From Iris pallida (lineage: Eukaryota; Streptophyta; Magnoliopsida; Asparagales; Iridaceae): 64,000 nt of DNA. The stretch is from positions 16,247,620-16,311,619 of the forward strand of contig JANAVB010002199.1 in the NCBI GenBank assembly GCA_029216955.1. Reading direction: 5' to 3'. How positions within the stretch are numbered: position 1 is the first letter of the stretch; each line of letters begins with the position of its first letter. The translations under genes were made by a program, and so were the position numbers. The notes below the pieces were generated by a model. That model ran no database searches, was not told the origin of the DNA, and saw only the letters and a list, made by a program, of their open reading frames with translations. Positions 42,901 to 56,000 of this stretch are shown in pieces.

Positions 42901-45409
42901 GCATTCTAACAAGTTATACTATGATTTTATAAACTGACAGTTTCTTCGGTCCTCGGTTCACATGCCCAAACTATCGCATATGAAAACTCCTTTGTATTAT
43001 CGTCAAATTGAAGCCATCTCTAGCTTCCCAACAATGCACTTACTTTTCACTCTATTTAAAGAGCGCACAAAAGGGCAATCATTTTCTTAAACATACATAG
43101 AATCAAAATTCTTGCTAATCATGCATAAATACATAGGACCAGCTCCTAACAAAGCAATGGAAGGTCCTCCAACACACTCACTTCTCACCCTATTAGAGAC
43201 AAGGTTGTGAAAAGTGCTACGCGCTAGTCGGGCGGGCACCCACCGCCTAGAGCCTAGCCCGCCTAGGCGGTCGCTTGGGCGTTCGTCTAGATCTAGGTGG
43301 TTCAAAAAAAGTGAAAATTTCCCCCAAAAAACTACTGAAAATTACAGAAAAGGTCCATAAAACCCCAAAATATGCGTAGTCAGACGTCGGGGGACTAGGT
43401 GGGCGCCTAGGCAGGCATCTAACGGGCACCAGCCGCCTAGACCGCCTTTTAGAACAGTGATGAGAGAGTAAATTCTACAAACAGGTAACTGCTTCTTCCT
43501 ACTTTTAAAGCAAAGGTCCTCCAAACATTACAAACTCTGACAAATTTTCCACCTTATCCAGGAAAACTCATCAAGATGATTTGGATATTTTACAGTAAGT
43601 TCTCAGGAAACCCCTTAAATTTTGTGCGCCCCTGGTGATGGCGGAGGGGGTTACGTGCAACTATCTACGCTTATGTGTGACACCCTTTTATGTATTGAAA
43701 GTGATAGTACGAACACCGTCAAGGAATAATGTCAAATAAATAAGACAAGATCCTTTATACCCCATCTTAACTTATCAAAGAAGGCTTGAAAAGAACTCAG
43801 AGCTTCCCTCTCAACTGAACTTCGTTCAATAGTGTCAGTTCCCAGTGCCTGCAAGGCTGCAACCTCTTAACAGCAGCTGTAAGTGAGCAGCTGACCTCGC
43901 CATTGCCAGTGACCATTGGCAGAGGAGAGGCTGGAAGAGAGATGGAGAGGAAAGAGCAACAGGGAAGAATGAAAGGAGGTGGCATAAGTTGTCTTACCAC
44001 TTAGAAGTGAGGGAGAAATCTGTATACCCTCAAGAAGTGAAAAGGATATGTAAGGGCAGCAAAACAGTTAATTGCCGTGGATCACATAAGGAAACCTTTG
44101 GACATAATCATAATAGAATGTAACTGGAGAGGAATGTGAGGGCCCATGATAATTAATAGTAGTTGGTCACACTTAAAAGAAGTTTTCTGTCAATGTGGCA
44201 TAGTAAAATGGGTGCTCTATAAATTATGTCTTTTTCTATAATCAATTAATGCAAAACTTGCTGAAAATGGTGACGCCACACGTTTCTTACTTAGCAATTC
44301 AAATCATTTGCTATAATGTATTTTCTTCCAGTATAATTTTACACTTAATGAGAGGGAAATATTCAAAGTATACAACTACAGCTCACCTGCAAGCTCTCTG
44401 CTATCTCACGATCAAACGCAGAAAAATCTCGAGGAGATTTCACGGTCGACTTGGAGGCAGACTTGGGCTTCAACCAACTTGGTTTCCAACTGCTCAGCAA
44501 CCCATGCAGGACAGATAAAAATATGTCGAAAAGGCTGTCACCAGACTGATCAGATGTGGCAGAAGTTTCAGCAATGGACTCCCTCTCCCTCTTTGGGAGA
44601 GCACTATGTATTGTAAAAACAGATAGGTCTGCATCCTCGTTTATGAACCGAGTTCCAAGAAAATGGAGTATAATTGTCGCAAGTGTGTACCTCATGTTCC
44701 TTGCAGATGGTTCCCTGTGTCAGTAAAAACGTAGTTATTTAACGCAACTGGCAACCTATAAAACTATACCTAAAACAGAGAACAAAGAAATATAATAACA
44801 GTATGAGAAACAAAAAACAAACTGCAACTTCTTCACAAAATTATATTTTGCGACTAGCACATTCTGCTGATATAAATTGATGTCTGCGATACATATATTG
44901 TCTTGAGAAATTCCAATACCCCAGTAAACAAACATGTATAGCATTATGTAGCTTATGATTATTGTCTAAAAATGCTATGATGACACATTCGGTCCACTCC
45001 AACAAGTGGTAAAGTAACCCAACAATCCTAGTACAAGCTAGTTTCCTTCCTTGCATGCACAAGTTAACACTTTATCATGATAGAATGAAATTATATGATC
45101 GTAAGACGTCATATCAGGGTGCTTTTGGAACAGGATATAAGCTGCAGAAGGACAAAGATGGAGCCTGAGGTGCACTCATGACCATACAACATCCGTATCA
45201 ATATAAGAACCAGAGAACCAAATAAATTTTCCATGCTTCCTACTTTTGGTAGCCACCAGCAAACAGCAAAAAAACCAGGAACTTCATAAGATTTACAATT
45301 CTTCTTTAACAGCACAAAGAGGGGTACTTGATACCGCTAGTTAATATGGTTTAAGGAAATTTTGGCATTCCACTGCTTTACTAGATCTCAATGTAGAAGA
45401 TGAACTATA

Positions 45410-45443
<34 letters not shown>

Positions 45444-48400
45444 ACAATGCATGAAAACTCATTAATCTACGTCAGACAATAAGGAAAAGCTGAAGTTCTT
45501 AACTCGGTAGGACACAGTGAAAATGTAACAAATGGCACATCATAAGACTTGTTTATTCCAAGCGAAAAAGGCGCATTTTGTTGTTTACCGAATTGAAAGA
45601 TTCATGATTAACTTTATCGATGAATGACAAAATTAGCATATTAGGATTGGTTTATATATTACTTAAATTGATTTGGTTGGGTCCCTATACCTCCTACCTA
45701 CTTGGAATAGTTGAGTCAAACATATTTAGTTGAATCAAGTTACCCTATTTGGATTATGATTTATCTTTATTTAAATTTAATATTTATCTTTAGTTGTTTT
45801 AGAGTAGGATTAGGAATCCTATTTGATTAATCTTGGAGAAAAAACCTATAATTAGGTAGCAAATAATTTCTTAATGGAAGATTATCAATATAAATAGAGA
45901 TATCTCTTAAGACTGGTATTATTCCAAGATTTATCTCTCTACTCGGTGCCATTGCTAGCAGTGATGTGAAATTCCTACAACTTTTATCAAGTTAGTGGAA
46001 AGTTATTGTGGATAGGGATCAATCCCCATCATCATGTTTAACGCAAACTAATACATGAAGCAGCAAAATATATGTGCAAATGTTATTCACTTATTTCAGT
46101 GCAGTTGCATGCTCCTCTATGTTGCATGGACACGGATACGACACAACACAGTAAGGACACGATGACACGGACACTGCAACTATTTTTGTGAGTCCTAGTA
46201 TATTTTGGAGTGTCCAATATGTATCAGTGGAGTGTTTGATACGTGTCCGACACGACACGGCCACATTTAGAGTGGTCATGCTTCCTAGATGCTCATTTTA
46301 ATGATAAAATATTTAGTTATATATGATATTGACCACCAGAGTACTTCAAGTCAATAAGGTGAAACGAAAGCAGAATGGTAGACTAATCTCTCAGGTCTCT
46401 ACCCACATGTGGTAGAGACTATGCCTGAGGTGCTAAAATTTGGTATGATCTCATCAGTTGACATGCTATCTGAAGTCTCACGTAAGGTTAATCTCTTGAA
46501 AAGATTTCACTGCAACTAATATCTTGCCTCTATGCCACCATTCAGATGATCATGCAAGTAATATAAGATAGGTCTTTTCCGCCTTAACAAGTCCGAAACA
46601 GAGAATATGAATATCCATATATCCCTCAGAGAATGACTCCATTACATAGCTGCACAAACATATAATTACTCTGAAGAGCTTGGATTACTCTATCTTAGAA
46701 GTACTTATACTTTAGTGTATGCACTTATTACAAATCACGAATTTTCTTACGTTCTATGACTTGCCCAACATTTTGCATACTCCTCCGGCCTCCATGTAAT
46801 CTGTCAACAGTTACACAAAGCCTCTGCTCCATATATTGTGTTCTACATACATGTGCATCGCTATGACATGTCTTTGATAAATGGCAAATATCTAACTACT
46901 TAACGTTGCACGGATACTCTTGCATAGGACTGTATCCGTGTTCTTGTCTGTATCGAACACATATCCGACATGCTCCTCGACACTTATGTAGTATATGACT
47001 TGTCCATGTTTAAGCAAAAAGTGACTCAGAACATTGGTGAAAGTGATTATGCAGAGTCATGATTGAGCCAAACATAATTAAGATATGAGAAAGTACTTCT
47101 TTGTATCAAATCCTATCTAGAACCATTTGGAACCTAGTTACTATAAAAACATGCATAAATAAAGATATAATTAAAATCTTATTTACAAAATATGTATATA
47201 GATACTTTTCAAATGCACATACAACAAAATCCATACCGTACAAAATCCAAAATTTTCTCCAAATGCCAAACCAGATTTGTATCATTTCTATATCAAAATC
47301 TGTCCTTGTCGCAACCTAGCTACATACACAAGTTGAATGGAAGAAACATGCACTTCAGAGACTGCTATCAAGAATGTTTTAAGATGTTATGCACGGTCTG
47401 AGCGATGCATCAGAATGATGTTATGCCACTGACAAAGACCTTCCTCCAGCACAAACCCCGGAGTTAGAGTTTGTCAAAATCGAAGTAAATATCACTGGGC
47501 CACAGATAGTACTGGCTATAAATCTGATTAAACTTGGTTCACTTATGCAACCAGAACCAAGAACAAAAGTTAACCCAAGCACTCACTATCACCAACAGGA
47601 AAACATATGGGCAGCAGGAAAGAGTATGTAATAATCATAAAATCACCCTTAAACACCCCTACTTGCTTCATGATGAACGAGACATAAATAAACAAGATAG
47701 ACAATGATCAGAATTTACCTATCTGCATAAACAATGGGAAGCAGTCTCACGAGAAATTGCAAACGCAACCACATGGATGCTTTCAGTACTGCTGCAGATG
47801 GCGGGGAAGAATCGACCACTCCTGTTGGGCGTCTACCAAGTCCAGGACTACCACCTCTGATACCCTTGCGACTGCTACCTTTGTTGGAAGAAGCTTCAAC
47901 TCCAGATTGCATAGCATTAGCCTGTTTACTAGCACCACGAGCAAGTGTATTTATCTGTTGGTCAATAGTACTCATCTGCTTAACAACCTCGGCAGCAAAT
48001 GAATTCCGTAAGTCACTAGAGCTCCTATCTATACATGGGAATATTAGATCACCAAGTGCTTTCTCAGTTACATACTGCTGGCTAGTGCAGAAGCCTTCAG
48101 CATCAGATACATGAAGATCCAATTTCCCTGGCCTCTTGACGTTTACACATTCATCTACAACTTCGCCTTCTTCAATGGACATTGCATCCAACTTGCGCCT
48201 ATCACTTCTGTTGGCTGCTACATCTGATGTGGAACTTGACCAACCCCACGGTTTCCAGAATCGTGCTTTAGTGGAAAGACCTTTGCGCTGAGCAACAGAT
48301 ATAAGTTGCTGCCGGATGGATTTCCGCCCAGAAAGGACATCACTGCCAGCTAAAATCCATTTAATACCCATTACTAACGACTCCTCCAGTGATCTTCCAA

Positions 48401-51400
48401 GCAGATGGGCAATTTCAGCATAAAGCGGAGCTGCATCAGGTCTAACAAGTATTCTTGTAAGAACTATCTCGGAGAGAGACTTTTCACTTTCAGAAACAGC
48501 AAAATTTTCAGCATTAGGAGAGAGGGATCGAATGGCCTCAACAAAGGACATGTCCTTAGTTTCAATTTTTTCAATAAGAGCTTGTTCATTCAAAAGAAGC
48601 CTAAGCTCCACCCACTGCCAATGAAACTTTGCAGGCTGCAGAGTATCAAAAACATGCACAAGCTTGTCCTTAAGCTTTGCATCGGTCTCAACAAAGGCTC
48701 TAGGTTCAAGAGACCCTGAAACCCATGACCCGTCTTCCTGCAATAATGTAAATGGAGGCATTTTGCAATCAACAATGGCATCTAGGAACATCCTGGCACG
48801 AAGAGGTATAAAAGCCTTTGTCTTCAAGTGTTTGTCAGGATTATGCATTTCCAGCATTGCTGCAAACTCAGAATCGCCAATATCACTAGCTAGAAAATCA
48901 TAAAAAACATGAGTGTTCCTTAAACACAAATCTCGAAAAGGATAGTGCCTAATGGCATCATCAATGGCTAAGGATAGGTTGCGATATAATTGGATGTCCT
49001 CACGAGTTGCGATATTGCTGTTGAGAATGTAAGGCCTCCAAATGACCATCGCAAAGATGGAATATGCAGGGGGGAAGACGACATTAAGAGGAAGCATCCG
49101 CTGCATCCTTGAAAGAGCTAATATGCATGGTTCACCAAGGATGTCAACAACTAGGCCATCAAAAATAGTTCTACAGTTCCCAATTAGTAACCGAAACCAA
49201 TGCACATAAACTTCAACCGAATATTCAAGCTTGATATTACCACGGGACATTCCATTTGAACTAGACCTCGTACTTCTAATGAATTGCAGAACATCCAAAC
49301 CTTCCTTTAATTTAAAAAGCACAATCATCCTTTCCAGGCTTGTAACTCCATGAACAATAACCCCAACCACAAGAGCAGATACAGCCGCAGCAGCTTTTAC
49401 ATCCCTTCCAGCAAATAATTTTGCAGAATTATTCATCATTTCATTTGAATGATTCGAATTTATATCATGAGTTTCAGGAGACGACTGAAATTGACTTCGA
49501 TGAACCTTTGCAGGAGAGAAGGCACCAGAAACAGCTGTAGAAGCTTCAGCAGCCAAAGCTAGGTCAAATATGCGGCCAATACGATCTCCTAGAGCTTCTT
49601 TAAGCAAGCAGAGCGAACTTAAGTGAATATGTAAAATGTGTTGAACACAGCCTGACGAGAACTTCGTAAAATCTTGGAGTTTCAATAGAGTAGGCCCTAC
49701 ATTACTAACGATTGCAGAAACAGCAGAAGCTACTATAGAGGGATCCCCCTCTAAAGTACAACCACCATTTTGTCGAATGCAGCCTACTAAACCCTGCACA
49801 ATGTCCTGGGCTACTTGATGAGCACCATCCCATTTCTCGGAGGAACTTTTTGGAGCACCACCAGCAAAAGGTCTTCGTTCTTTTCCATAGAAAAAGTTCA
49901 CAGCCTCCTCAACATATTTTTGAACTATTTCTTTCATTGCCGGACCAGTTCTTGATATCCTCCCAGTCAACTTCTGACGAAAATACTCATCCAAATCACT
50001 CATTCCTGGAGAAACACCGGAAGAAAATCCTAAATCGCCATCTAATGTCCGTCCAGTATCAAGTTCCACAAGAAGTCTCTGATCACATGTGGCTCTAAAA
50101 TCTTTTTCCCATTTCATCACACTAGAAACATCTCTATATTTCTTCAGCAAATATCGAGCAAAAACAAAAGATGCCGAATGAGTAGTTCTTCCATTGGATG
50201 CCATCACAGAAATAGCTCGATGCATTGCAGTAGCTAAAACATCTGGCAAGAGATCTGCTGCGATGAATACATTTTCATACCTGAAGTAAACTATATGTCA
50301 GATATAAAACATAATAGTGCAGATAAATGTTATCATATTCTACTACAGGTTCAATGGGATAATAATTTCTGTAAAACGTTTCAAGTTTGAACCCCAAAGC
50401 CATTATAATGCTTGGCCTCTTGAGTAAGACATGATGCATTCGGGATGTAAAATACTGAGACAAACCCTATTGACTATTAATATTCACCTCACGTCAAGAA
50501 GGAAGACGGTTTGATAGTTATAATACAATAATTTCTTGCTAAAGGAAGACCTTGTTTATTCAAGACAAAAAATGAAACTGCTTCGGAAGATCTTTCTGTT
50601 TAGGCTGTTCTAAGCTCTTCACACCTATTCTAAGGATCAAATTTTTCAAGAAAGAGGTGATCTAGCACACAGCATAAATAACATCGCTTTATTTCCATCA
50701 CCACCCATCATATAAATGTTACACAACATGTAAGAAACAAATTGCAGATGGGACCAAGATTAAGAATTAAACATAATCCCCAAAACTTCCAAGCTATGTA
50801 GAAACTAACCTAAACAAAAATAGATAAGATACCTTTGAAGAGCTGATAATAGATATGCCTCCCCGACTTGGAGGAAATGACTTTCTCTCCTTTTAGCCAA
50901 AATCCCCACCGTCCTTCCAGGATGGGCATTACTGCTTGGTCCACCAGGAATCTTCCGTAAAAGCCATAAGATAAGCCTTACAGCCGAAACTAAGTCAAAA
51001 GAAATATCCAATATGTACAGAATTAGGGACAGCTCAATTTGACCTAGTTTCCATTGTGCAGTGTTCCCATCATCAAGAGCCATAGGAAAGGAACTAGTAG
51101 AATTACTTGGCTGTGAAGCAGCCTTTTCACTTCCTTCAACCAGTTGTTTGATTGATGTCAGTAACCAAATTGAAACGGATCTCTTTTCCAGCAACCTAAG
51201 CTGTTTCAAAGTCTTCCCAATATCACCAAGATCTACAGCTTTCATCTGATCAACACCTTTAGGCTCGTTACCCGATTTATGATGGGGGCAATTCACTTTA
51301 TTATCACATACATGACTAGTAGATGCCCCCTGGCTACTTTCAATCCTAGAAGCTGCCAACTGTGCAAGACTTTGAGTTTTCCGAACAGTCTTTTGTCTAC

Positions 51401-54400
51401 CTCTTGAGGCATTTTTGGTCAATTTAAGAGGTGGTTCGACTTTCAATGATTCTTGGGACTTGGGCCCCTTTCTCACCCACCAGGTATCTTCATCGTCTAA
51501 CTGATTTGATGCATATGCTTGATCAGAAGGATTCCTTTCATCGCCATTTTTTTGCCGCTTTGCTTTTCTACATTCCTCACAGCCAGCTGTGACTTCTGGT
51601 GAAGAAACTTCGATGTTGTAGGAACCTAAAGGTCTCTTGCGACTCCCCTGGGCTTCATCATGCTGTGGTTCAACAGGAAAAGCACATGGAAGATGCAGCA
51701 AATTCGAAATCAGAACCTTCACCTCCGTAACTTGGTTCTTCATTTTGGATTTCTTAGAAGGCAAAGGACTCCTGATTGTATTTGGTTTCCCATGGAACTC
51801 CTGCAAATTAGGTACCGTAGCACCTTTACTAGCAGCAAACCCACGGACGTGCTTTTGAAAAGTAAAATCCATATTTGTGTTCATATGACTCAAATAATCA
51901 TTAAAATGTCCACGGAGCACAAGTTGACGCTCATTTGAATAAATATGGGTCGCCTCATATAGCACTGCAGTTTCTGCAATCTTCGCTTCTTCTAAGACGT
52001 CAAATAAAGAGGATCCAGGCAGCTGCTTCAGAATACGATGATGCCTATCTCGCCGTTCCAAATCAAATGATGTTTCAGTCCGATCCAAAATTCCACTAAT
52101 TATGAGCTGCCTCAAATAAGCCTGAGGATAGAAGATGCCATTGCGTGTTAGTTCCATAATGAGAACTTGAAGGCGTTTTAAACCCCCACCTTTCCCTGTC
52201 TCATGCTGATCTAACCAACACACAATTATGTCATGCAATGGACCCGGACTTTGGAAGATATCCCCTTTATTCTTTCTGTTATACACATAGTTCAAATTAT
52301 TTCCATCAGATGCTGTTCCACCAAAAACATTGTCATGAAGTGAAACAGAGATTTCACTTGAAGGACTAATCTTCTTAGACTGGAATGAGTTATGCATGTC
52401 TTCCTTTCTAAGCTTCAACAGTAGGACAGCAACATACACTTGTGAAAAATCCATCGCACCAGTAAACTTCACATTCTGAGGTAAGGCAGTCCGACAGTCC
52501 CTAAAGTCACATGTTGCCCACTCACAAAGAAAAAAAATCGAACAAATAAAAGATGAGCCGACAGTACCAATCCACTCCAAAGAAGACCTCAGACATGGAC
52601 TGACTTCTGCAATCCACCGCTCTTCAATAGCCACATCAGATATATCTTCAAAAACAGAATGATAAGCAGACTTCACATCTCCCACTAACAGAGCTTTATC
52701 TAAGACTTGAAGTACTTTTGCCGCACCATAACCTTGAAGGCTGGGATTAACAATCTTTGCAAGATTGGAAGAACGTTTCTGAATAGTGGAGACCACATAT
52801 CTGATGGACAAGTATCGAAGGTAAACATCTTCTGTATGACAGTCAGATACCTTTTGTGAAGCATTTCTAAAATATTTATCAGGCACCACACAGGCTGGAA
52901 GAGTAGAGCAATCCAAGGCAACAAAAGCATCAGGCACAGCAAGTATCAAATAATGAAGCATCTCAACCAGAGAAGAAGCAAGGGATGGGATCTCTGAACT
53001 ATCCAACAAACTGGCACCACTAGGATAAATATCTTTGATGTATCGAACTGCTATGTCCACAAAAGTTCTTACATAGGTTTGGGAGGATGATATACTCTCG
53101 ATAACATCAGATACTATAGGCAAAAGTAACTCTAGAGCCTCAGCTGACTCCTTCTCCTGAGTGCATAGTTTAAAGAGACATTATAACAGGGAAGCAAAAT
53201 AATATAACCAATTGAGTTCTCTTTCTTATGCAGAAAAAGCTATCAGATGAGATACCTGAAGTTGATTGAGGACCCACTCAATTATAAGAGAAGGAAGAAG
53301 AAGGCCTTCCGTATAATGCCAGTGTAGAAGACGCACCATATACCACCATTTAAACTGCAAGGATGGCTCCTCAACATCATGGATAGCAGGGGATGAGTCA
53401 AATCTCTGTTGTGCCTGAGCCAGCACGGCAGTTGGTAAGGAATGATCCCTGCCTGACAAGGGTGCAGTGAAACCATCTTTTGAGATAATATCATCCAAGA
53501 GCTGTTGTAAGTACTCAATAACATCCTTTGTCCACAAATCAGTACGTGTAAGTTGTGATTTATCCGGCGTTCCAGATGCAACGCTAGTGGAAGTAGGACG
53601 AGTGCCATGAACCTACCAAATTAACACCAAGTTGAACTGAATCATACTCACAGAAAAGAATGAAAATAAGCCCTTTAATGTCAAAAACAATTTTTTGCCA
53701 CCTGATTAAGATATGTAACTTTGATGAACCATGTTGCTCTTAGTAATGGAACATTATAACGAATAAGTACTTCGAAGAGAGATTTCCTTCTATAACCATG
53801 AGGAACATGATCAGCCAAAGAACGCAGGGGCTTATGCTGCTGTGATAGAGCCTGACAAAATTTTAAAAGAAAATAATGAGCACCTGAAAAAATAATAATT
53901 AGAACAACTCTCACAGCAAGCGCTTCTGACAGTATCTTCACAGTCCACACACATGCATGCACATGTACGTGCAGCGCATATGCACTTGTACATGCATAGG
54001 GAAAAACATTTTGTGCTGACAACTTGAACTCCTCACACAAACTTGTATACTGTTAATAACCAAAAATAAGCAACTGCAAAAAAAACTCAAAAGCACTTTA
54101 GCCAAGCAACATCAAAACGCCGAAAGTGCAGATGCGCAGTTTAGAATAGTACTCCAAGATACATAATTTAAGGGAAAAGAGAATATAATTTATCCAGTGA
54201 TGCTTTAAGAAAAGCAGGGTTGTAAATATAGTATAACCCACTAATAATAATAATAATATGCTAGCAACAAATGGAAAAGGTTTTGTCACCTCTCAACTGT
54301 TTCTCGATTTGGTAGGATTTTCTTATCCTGAGCCCTCATTTGGTGAGGAGACACTCTAAGTTGTTGATGTTTATACTGGTCGATCATAGAATAGAAATTC

Positions 54401-54475
54401 TGATTCATTCAGATCAACTTTCCTTCCTATTAGTGTAAAAGGGACTCCCAGTGCCATGACCCTCCCGGTTATGCA

Positions 54476-54541
<66 letters not shown>

Positions 54542-56000
54542 AGAGGCTGTTTTTGTTACTCGAACCTGCATCATCTAGGATGCAAGCAACAAGCCCTACA
54601 CTCGCACCAGGCGACGCCCACTTCCGTCCTATTAATGTATCATCTTTAATTTATATTTAAAACAGGAAATAACAACACTGCTACAGTTTTCGAATAGAGT
54701 AACTCATATACAAGAATAGGTACCAATAAATTCCTGAATGTGGTATTTAGATAGCAAGGAACTTAAACTGAACCCTTTCATCTCATACAGTTAACATCAC
54801 AAATCCATTTTCCTATCATAAAGTTGGTTAATGAAGAAAAATCCATTTAAAGTTTTAAAAATCATCATCATTATCAAACATGCCTACTTCCACTGGAATG
54901 GTGTTTCACTATAAAGCATCAGAAAGCTCCACAAAAGAATTAGCATAGTTTAACTACCAGCTCAAAACTTTGTGTCAATGCAACTAGCCAAGGAATTCTT
55001 CAGTGTTTCTTTTGTCCTATACCTACAACTGTATACACACATGATAAGCAAACAAAAATATATATGTTTTTCATCAAGAACCTCGATCCATTTTCTACGA
55101 GAATCTTCACCGCATGCTCTTTGCTCAGGAAACACACCAGGCTTTATCAACAATTGGCCTGAAAGAGGCACTCCATAGACTTGTCCAGCCTGTTGTGTAT
55201 CAGAAACTCAAGATTAGTTTCTGGCACTACAAAGAAGTAGCTTGATGGTATCAAAATTTGTGATTACAACAAATATGATGACAGGAGTCTTGGCAAAGAA
55301 TATAACAGAGGACTACACTTCACAGCAGTTTGGATAAAGCTTGCATCTAAATTACCTTCCGTCTTTGTGCACGAGATTCATTAATAGCCCTTAAACGTTT
55401 CCTTATTGCCTAAAAAACAACAGGAAACCACTGTTAATCAAGTGATCTAATTATAACATTATACAAATGCACATGTATTAGATTACTCATGGTTTGCTTT
55501 CACTCTTTTGACAAGGAGCTGAATACGATATTCAACTTGTGACATATCTAAATTTGTGTGAGAAATTCCACATCTAAATTTTCTTGTTCGAGTCCACTTG
55601 CTTCTCTCAATTTGATCAAGCTACCATCATTAAAAAGTGAGAATACTATCCAGGTCATAGATGACATCCTCTAACAACAAGCGGGAAAAAGATTAACAGA
55701 AAAACATAACACATAAGGTAAGGAGTGCAGAACTGGGCTAATGCCTTACTGCCTTCTCTTACATTATTAAGTAGCTTGTACTTTTTTTTTACTTCTTAAA
55801 TAAACAAGTCTAATACAAAATTGGATAAAAACTATAACTAAACATGATATGAGTTGCTAAACAAGGAATTGATTTAAGATAGTACACATCAGCAATCAAG
55901 ATTGTTTGTTAATCAACAAGCTGATTACCTCTTTACACTTGAGGATGATCTCAGGTTTTGAGAAATATGCAGCCTGGCTCAGTACAATCTCTCTAGCTTC
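39970..56000 (-). CDS. MED12: Mediator complex subunit 12 (nine exons; N-terminal exon(s) missing)
   Basis: MED12 belongs to the CDK8 kinase module of Mediator and links transcription factors to RNA polymerase II in the nucleus. In Arabidopsis its loss delays embryo patterning and flowering. Exons on the minus strand: 56000-55929, 55409-55356, 55189-55082, 53851-53702, 53612-53256, 53156-50833, 50280-47719, 44714-44387 and 40404-39970. All have GT-AG borders and phases that join into 2,129 residues and a stop. Family landmarks are [86 protein letters not shown] and [19 protein letters not shown]. Arabidopsis MED12 is about 2,235 residues, so roughly 100 N-terminal residues are lacking. I found no matching exon up to 64000, so the first visible intron may exceed 8 kb. 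Two introns (44388-40405 reversed, and 47718-44715) hold MITEs. Confidence 0.94.
42320..42758. mobile_element. Non-autonomous DNA element (MITE) with CACGGATAC arms, copy 1
   Basis: Begins CTATGTTGCACGGATACTCC and ends GACACTGCAACCTAG; the ends are imperfect inverted repeats (CTATGTTGCA against CTAGGTTGCA). Subterminal GTATC/CCGTGTC blocks are repeated. Flanks AAATGATG and GAAGGATG agree at six of eight bases, a decayed hAT-type TSD. It lies in the MED12 intron before the last exon. Confidence 0.62.
43200..43459. mobile_element. 260-bp hAT MITE, same family as the 9527-13152 element
   Basis: The ends CAAGGTTGTGAAAAGTGC and, reversed, CACTGTTCTAAAAGGCG match the ends of the full hAT element. 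Subterminal CCGCCTAGGCGG-type repeats are present and there is no coding region. An 8-bp TSD ATTAGAGA/ATGAGAGA agrees at seven of eight bases. It lies within the MED12 intron between the last two exons. Confidence 0.85.
45410..45442. repeat. Poly-G run of 33 bases
   Basis: An uninterrupted run of G on the plus strand, hence C in the MED12 pre-mRNA, inside the intron 47718-44715. Confidence 0.95.
46116..46265. repeat. Short relic of the CACGGATAC MITE family
   Basis: CTATGTTGCATGGACACGG at the left and GATACGTGTCCGACACGACACGG at the right are subterminal blocks of the same family as 42320-42758. The right terminus is not clear. Confidence 0.5.
46911..47319. mobile_element. MITE with CACGGATAC arms, copy 2
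   Basis: Starts AACGTTGCACGGATACTC and ends CTTGTCGCAACCTAG. The interior shares blocks with copy 1 (TATGACTTGTCCATG-type and CTTCTTTGTAT-type segments). Flanks CTAACTAC and CTACATAC agree at six of eight bases. It lies in the MED12 intron 47718-44715. Confidence 0.6.
47719..50280 (-). CDS. MED12: MED12 second large exon
   Basis: This 2,562-bp exon starts by completing an Arg codon ([20 protein letters not shown]) and ends [10 protein letters not shown] plus two bases at GATAG|GTAAA. It contains plant MED12 landmarks such as [54 protein letters not shown] and [20 protein letters not shown]. It lies in the long helical-repeat-like C-terminal part of the family. The splice to 44714 restores Arg and continues [20 protein letters not shown]. 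Confidence 0.93.
50833..53156 (-). CDS. MED12: MED12 large exon with the LCEWA motif
   Basis: This 2,324-bp exon starts [17 protein letters not shown] after TCAG and ends SALQ plus two bases at AAAG|GTATC. It carries the LCEWA motif ([14 protein letters not shown], codons near 52529-52515) of the Med12-LCEWAV domain and conserved stretches such as [20 protein letters not shown] and [19 protein letters not shown]. Basic segments ([21 protein letters not shown]) could serve nuclear import, which is inference. The next exon completes the split Arg codon. Confidence 0.93.
54479..54539. repeat. (TA)n microsatellite, about 30 units
   Basis: Perfect TA tract in the MED12 intron 55081-53852, directly abutting a SINE fragment. 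Confidence 0.95.
54540..54632 (-). mobile_element. Partial Au-like SINE, antisense
   Basis: GAGAGGCTGTTTTTGTTACT, CGAACCTGCATCATC and GATGCAAGCAACAAGCCC followed by CACTCGCACCAGGCGACGCC match the reverse complement of the 5' half of an Au-type SINE and resemble 3675-3735. The other half is missing and the (TA)n tract stands in its place. Confidence 0.5.
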
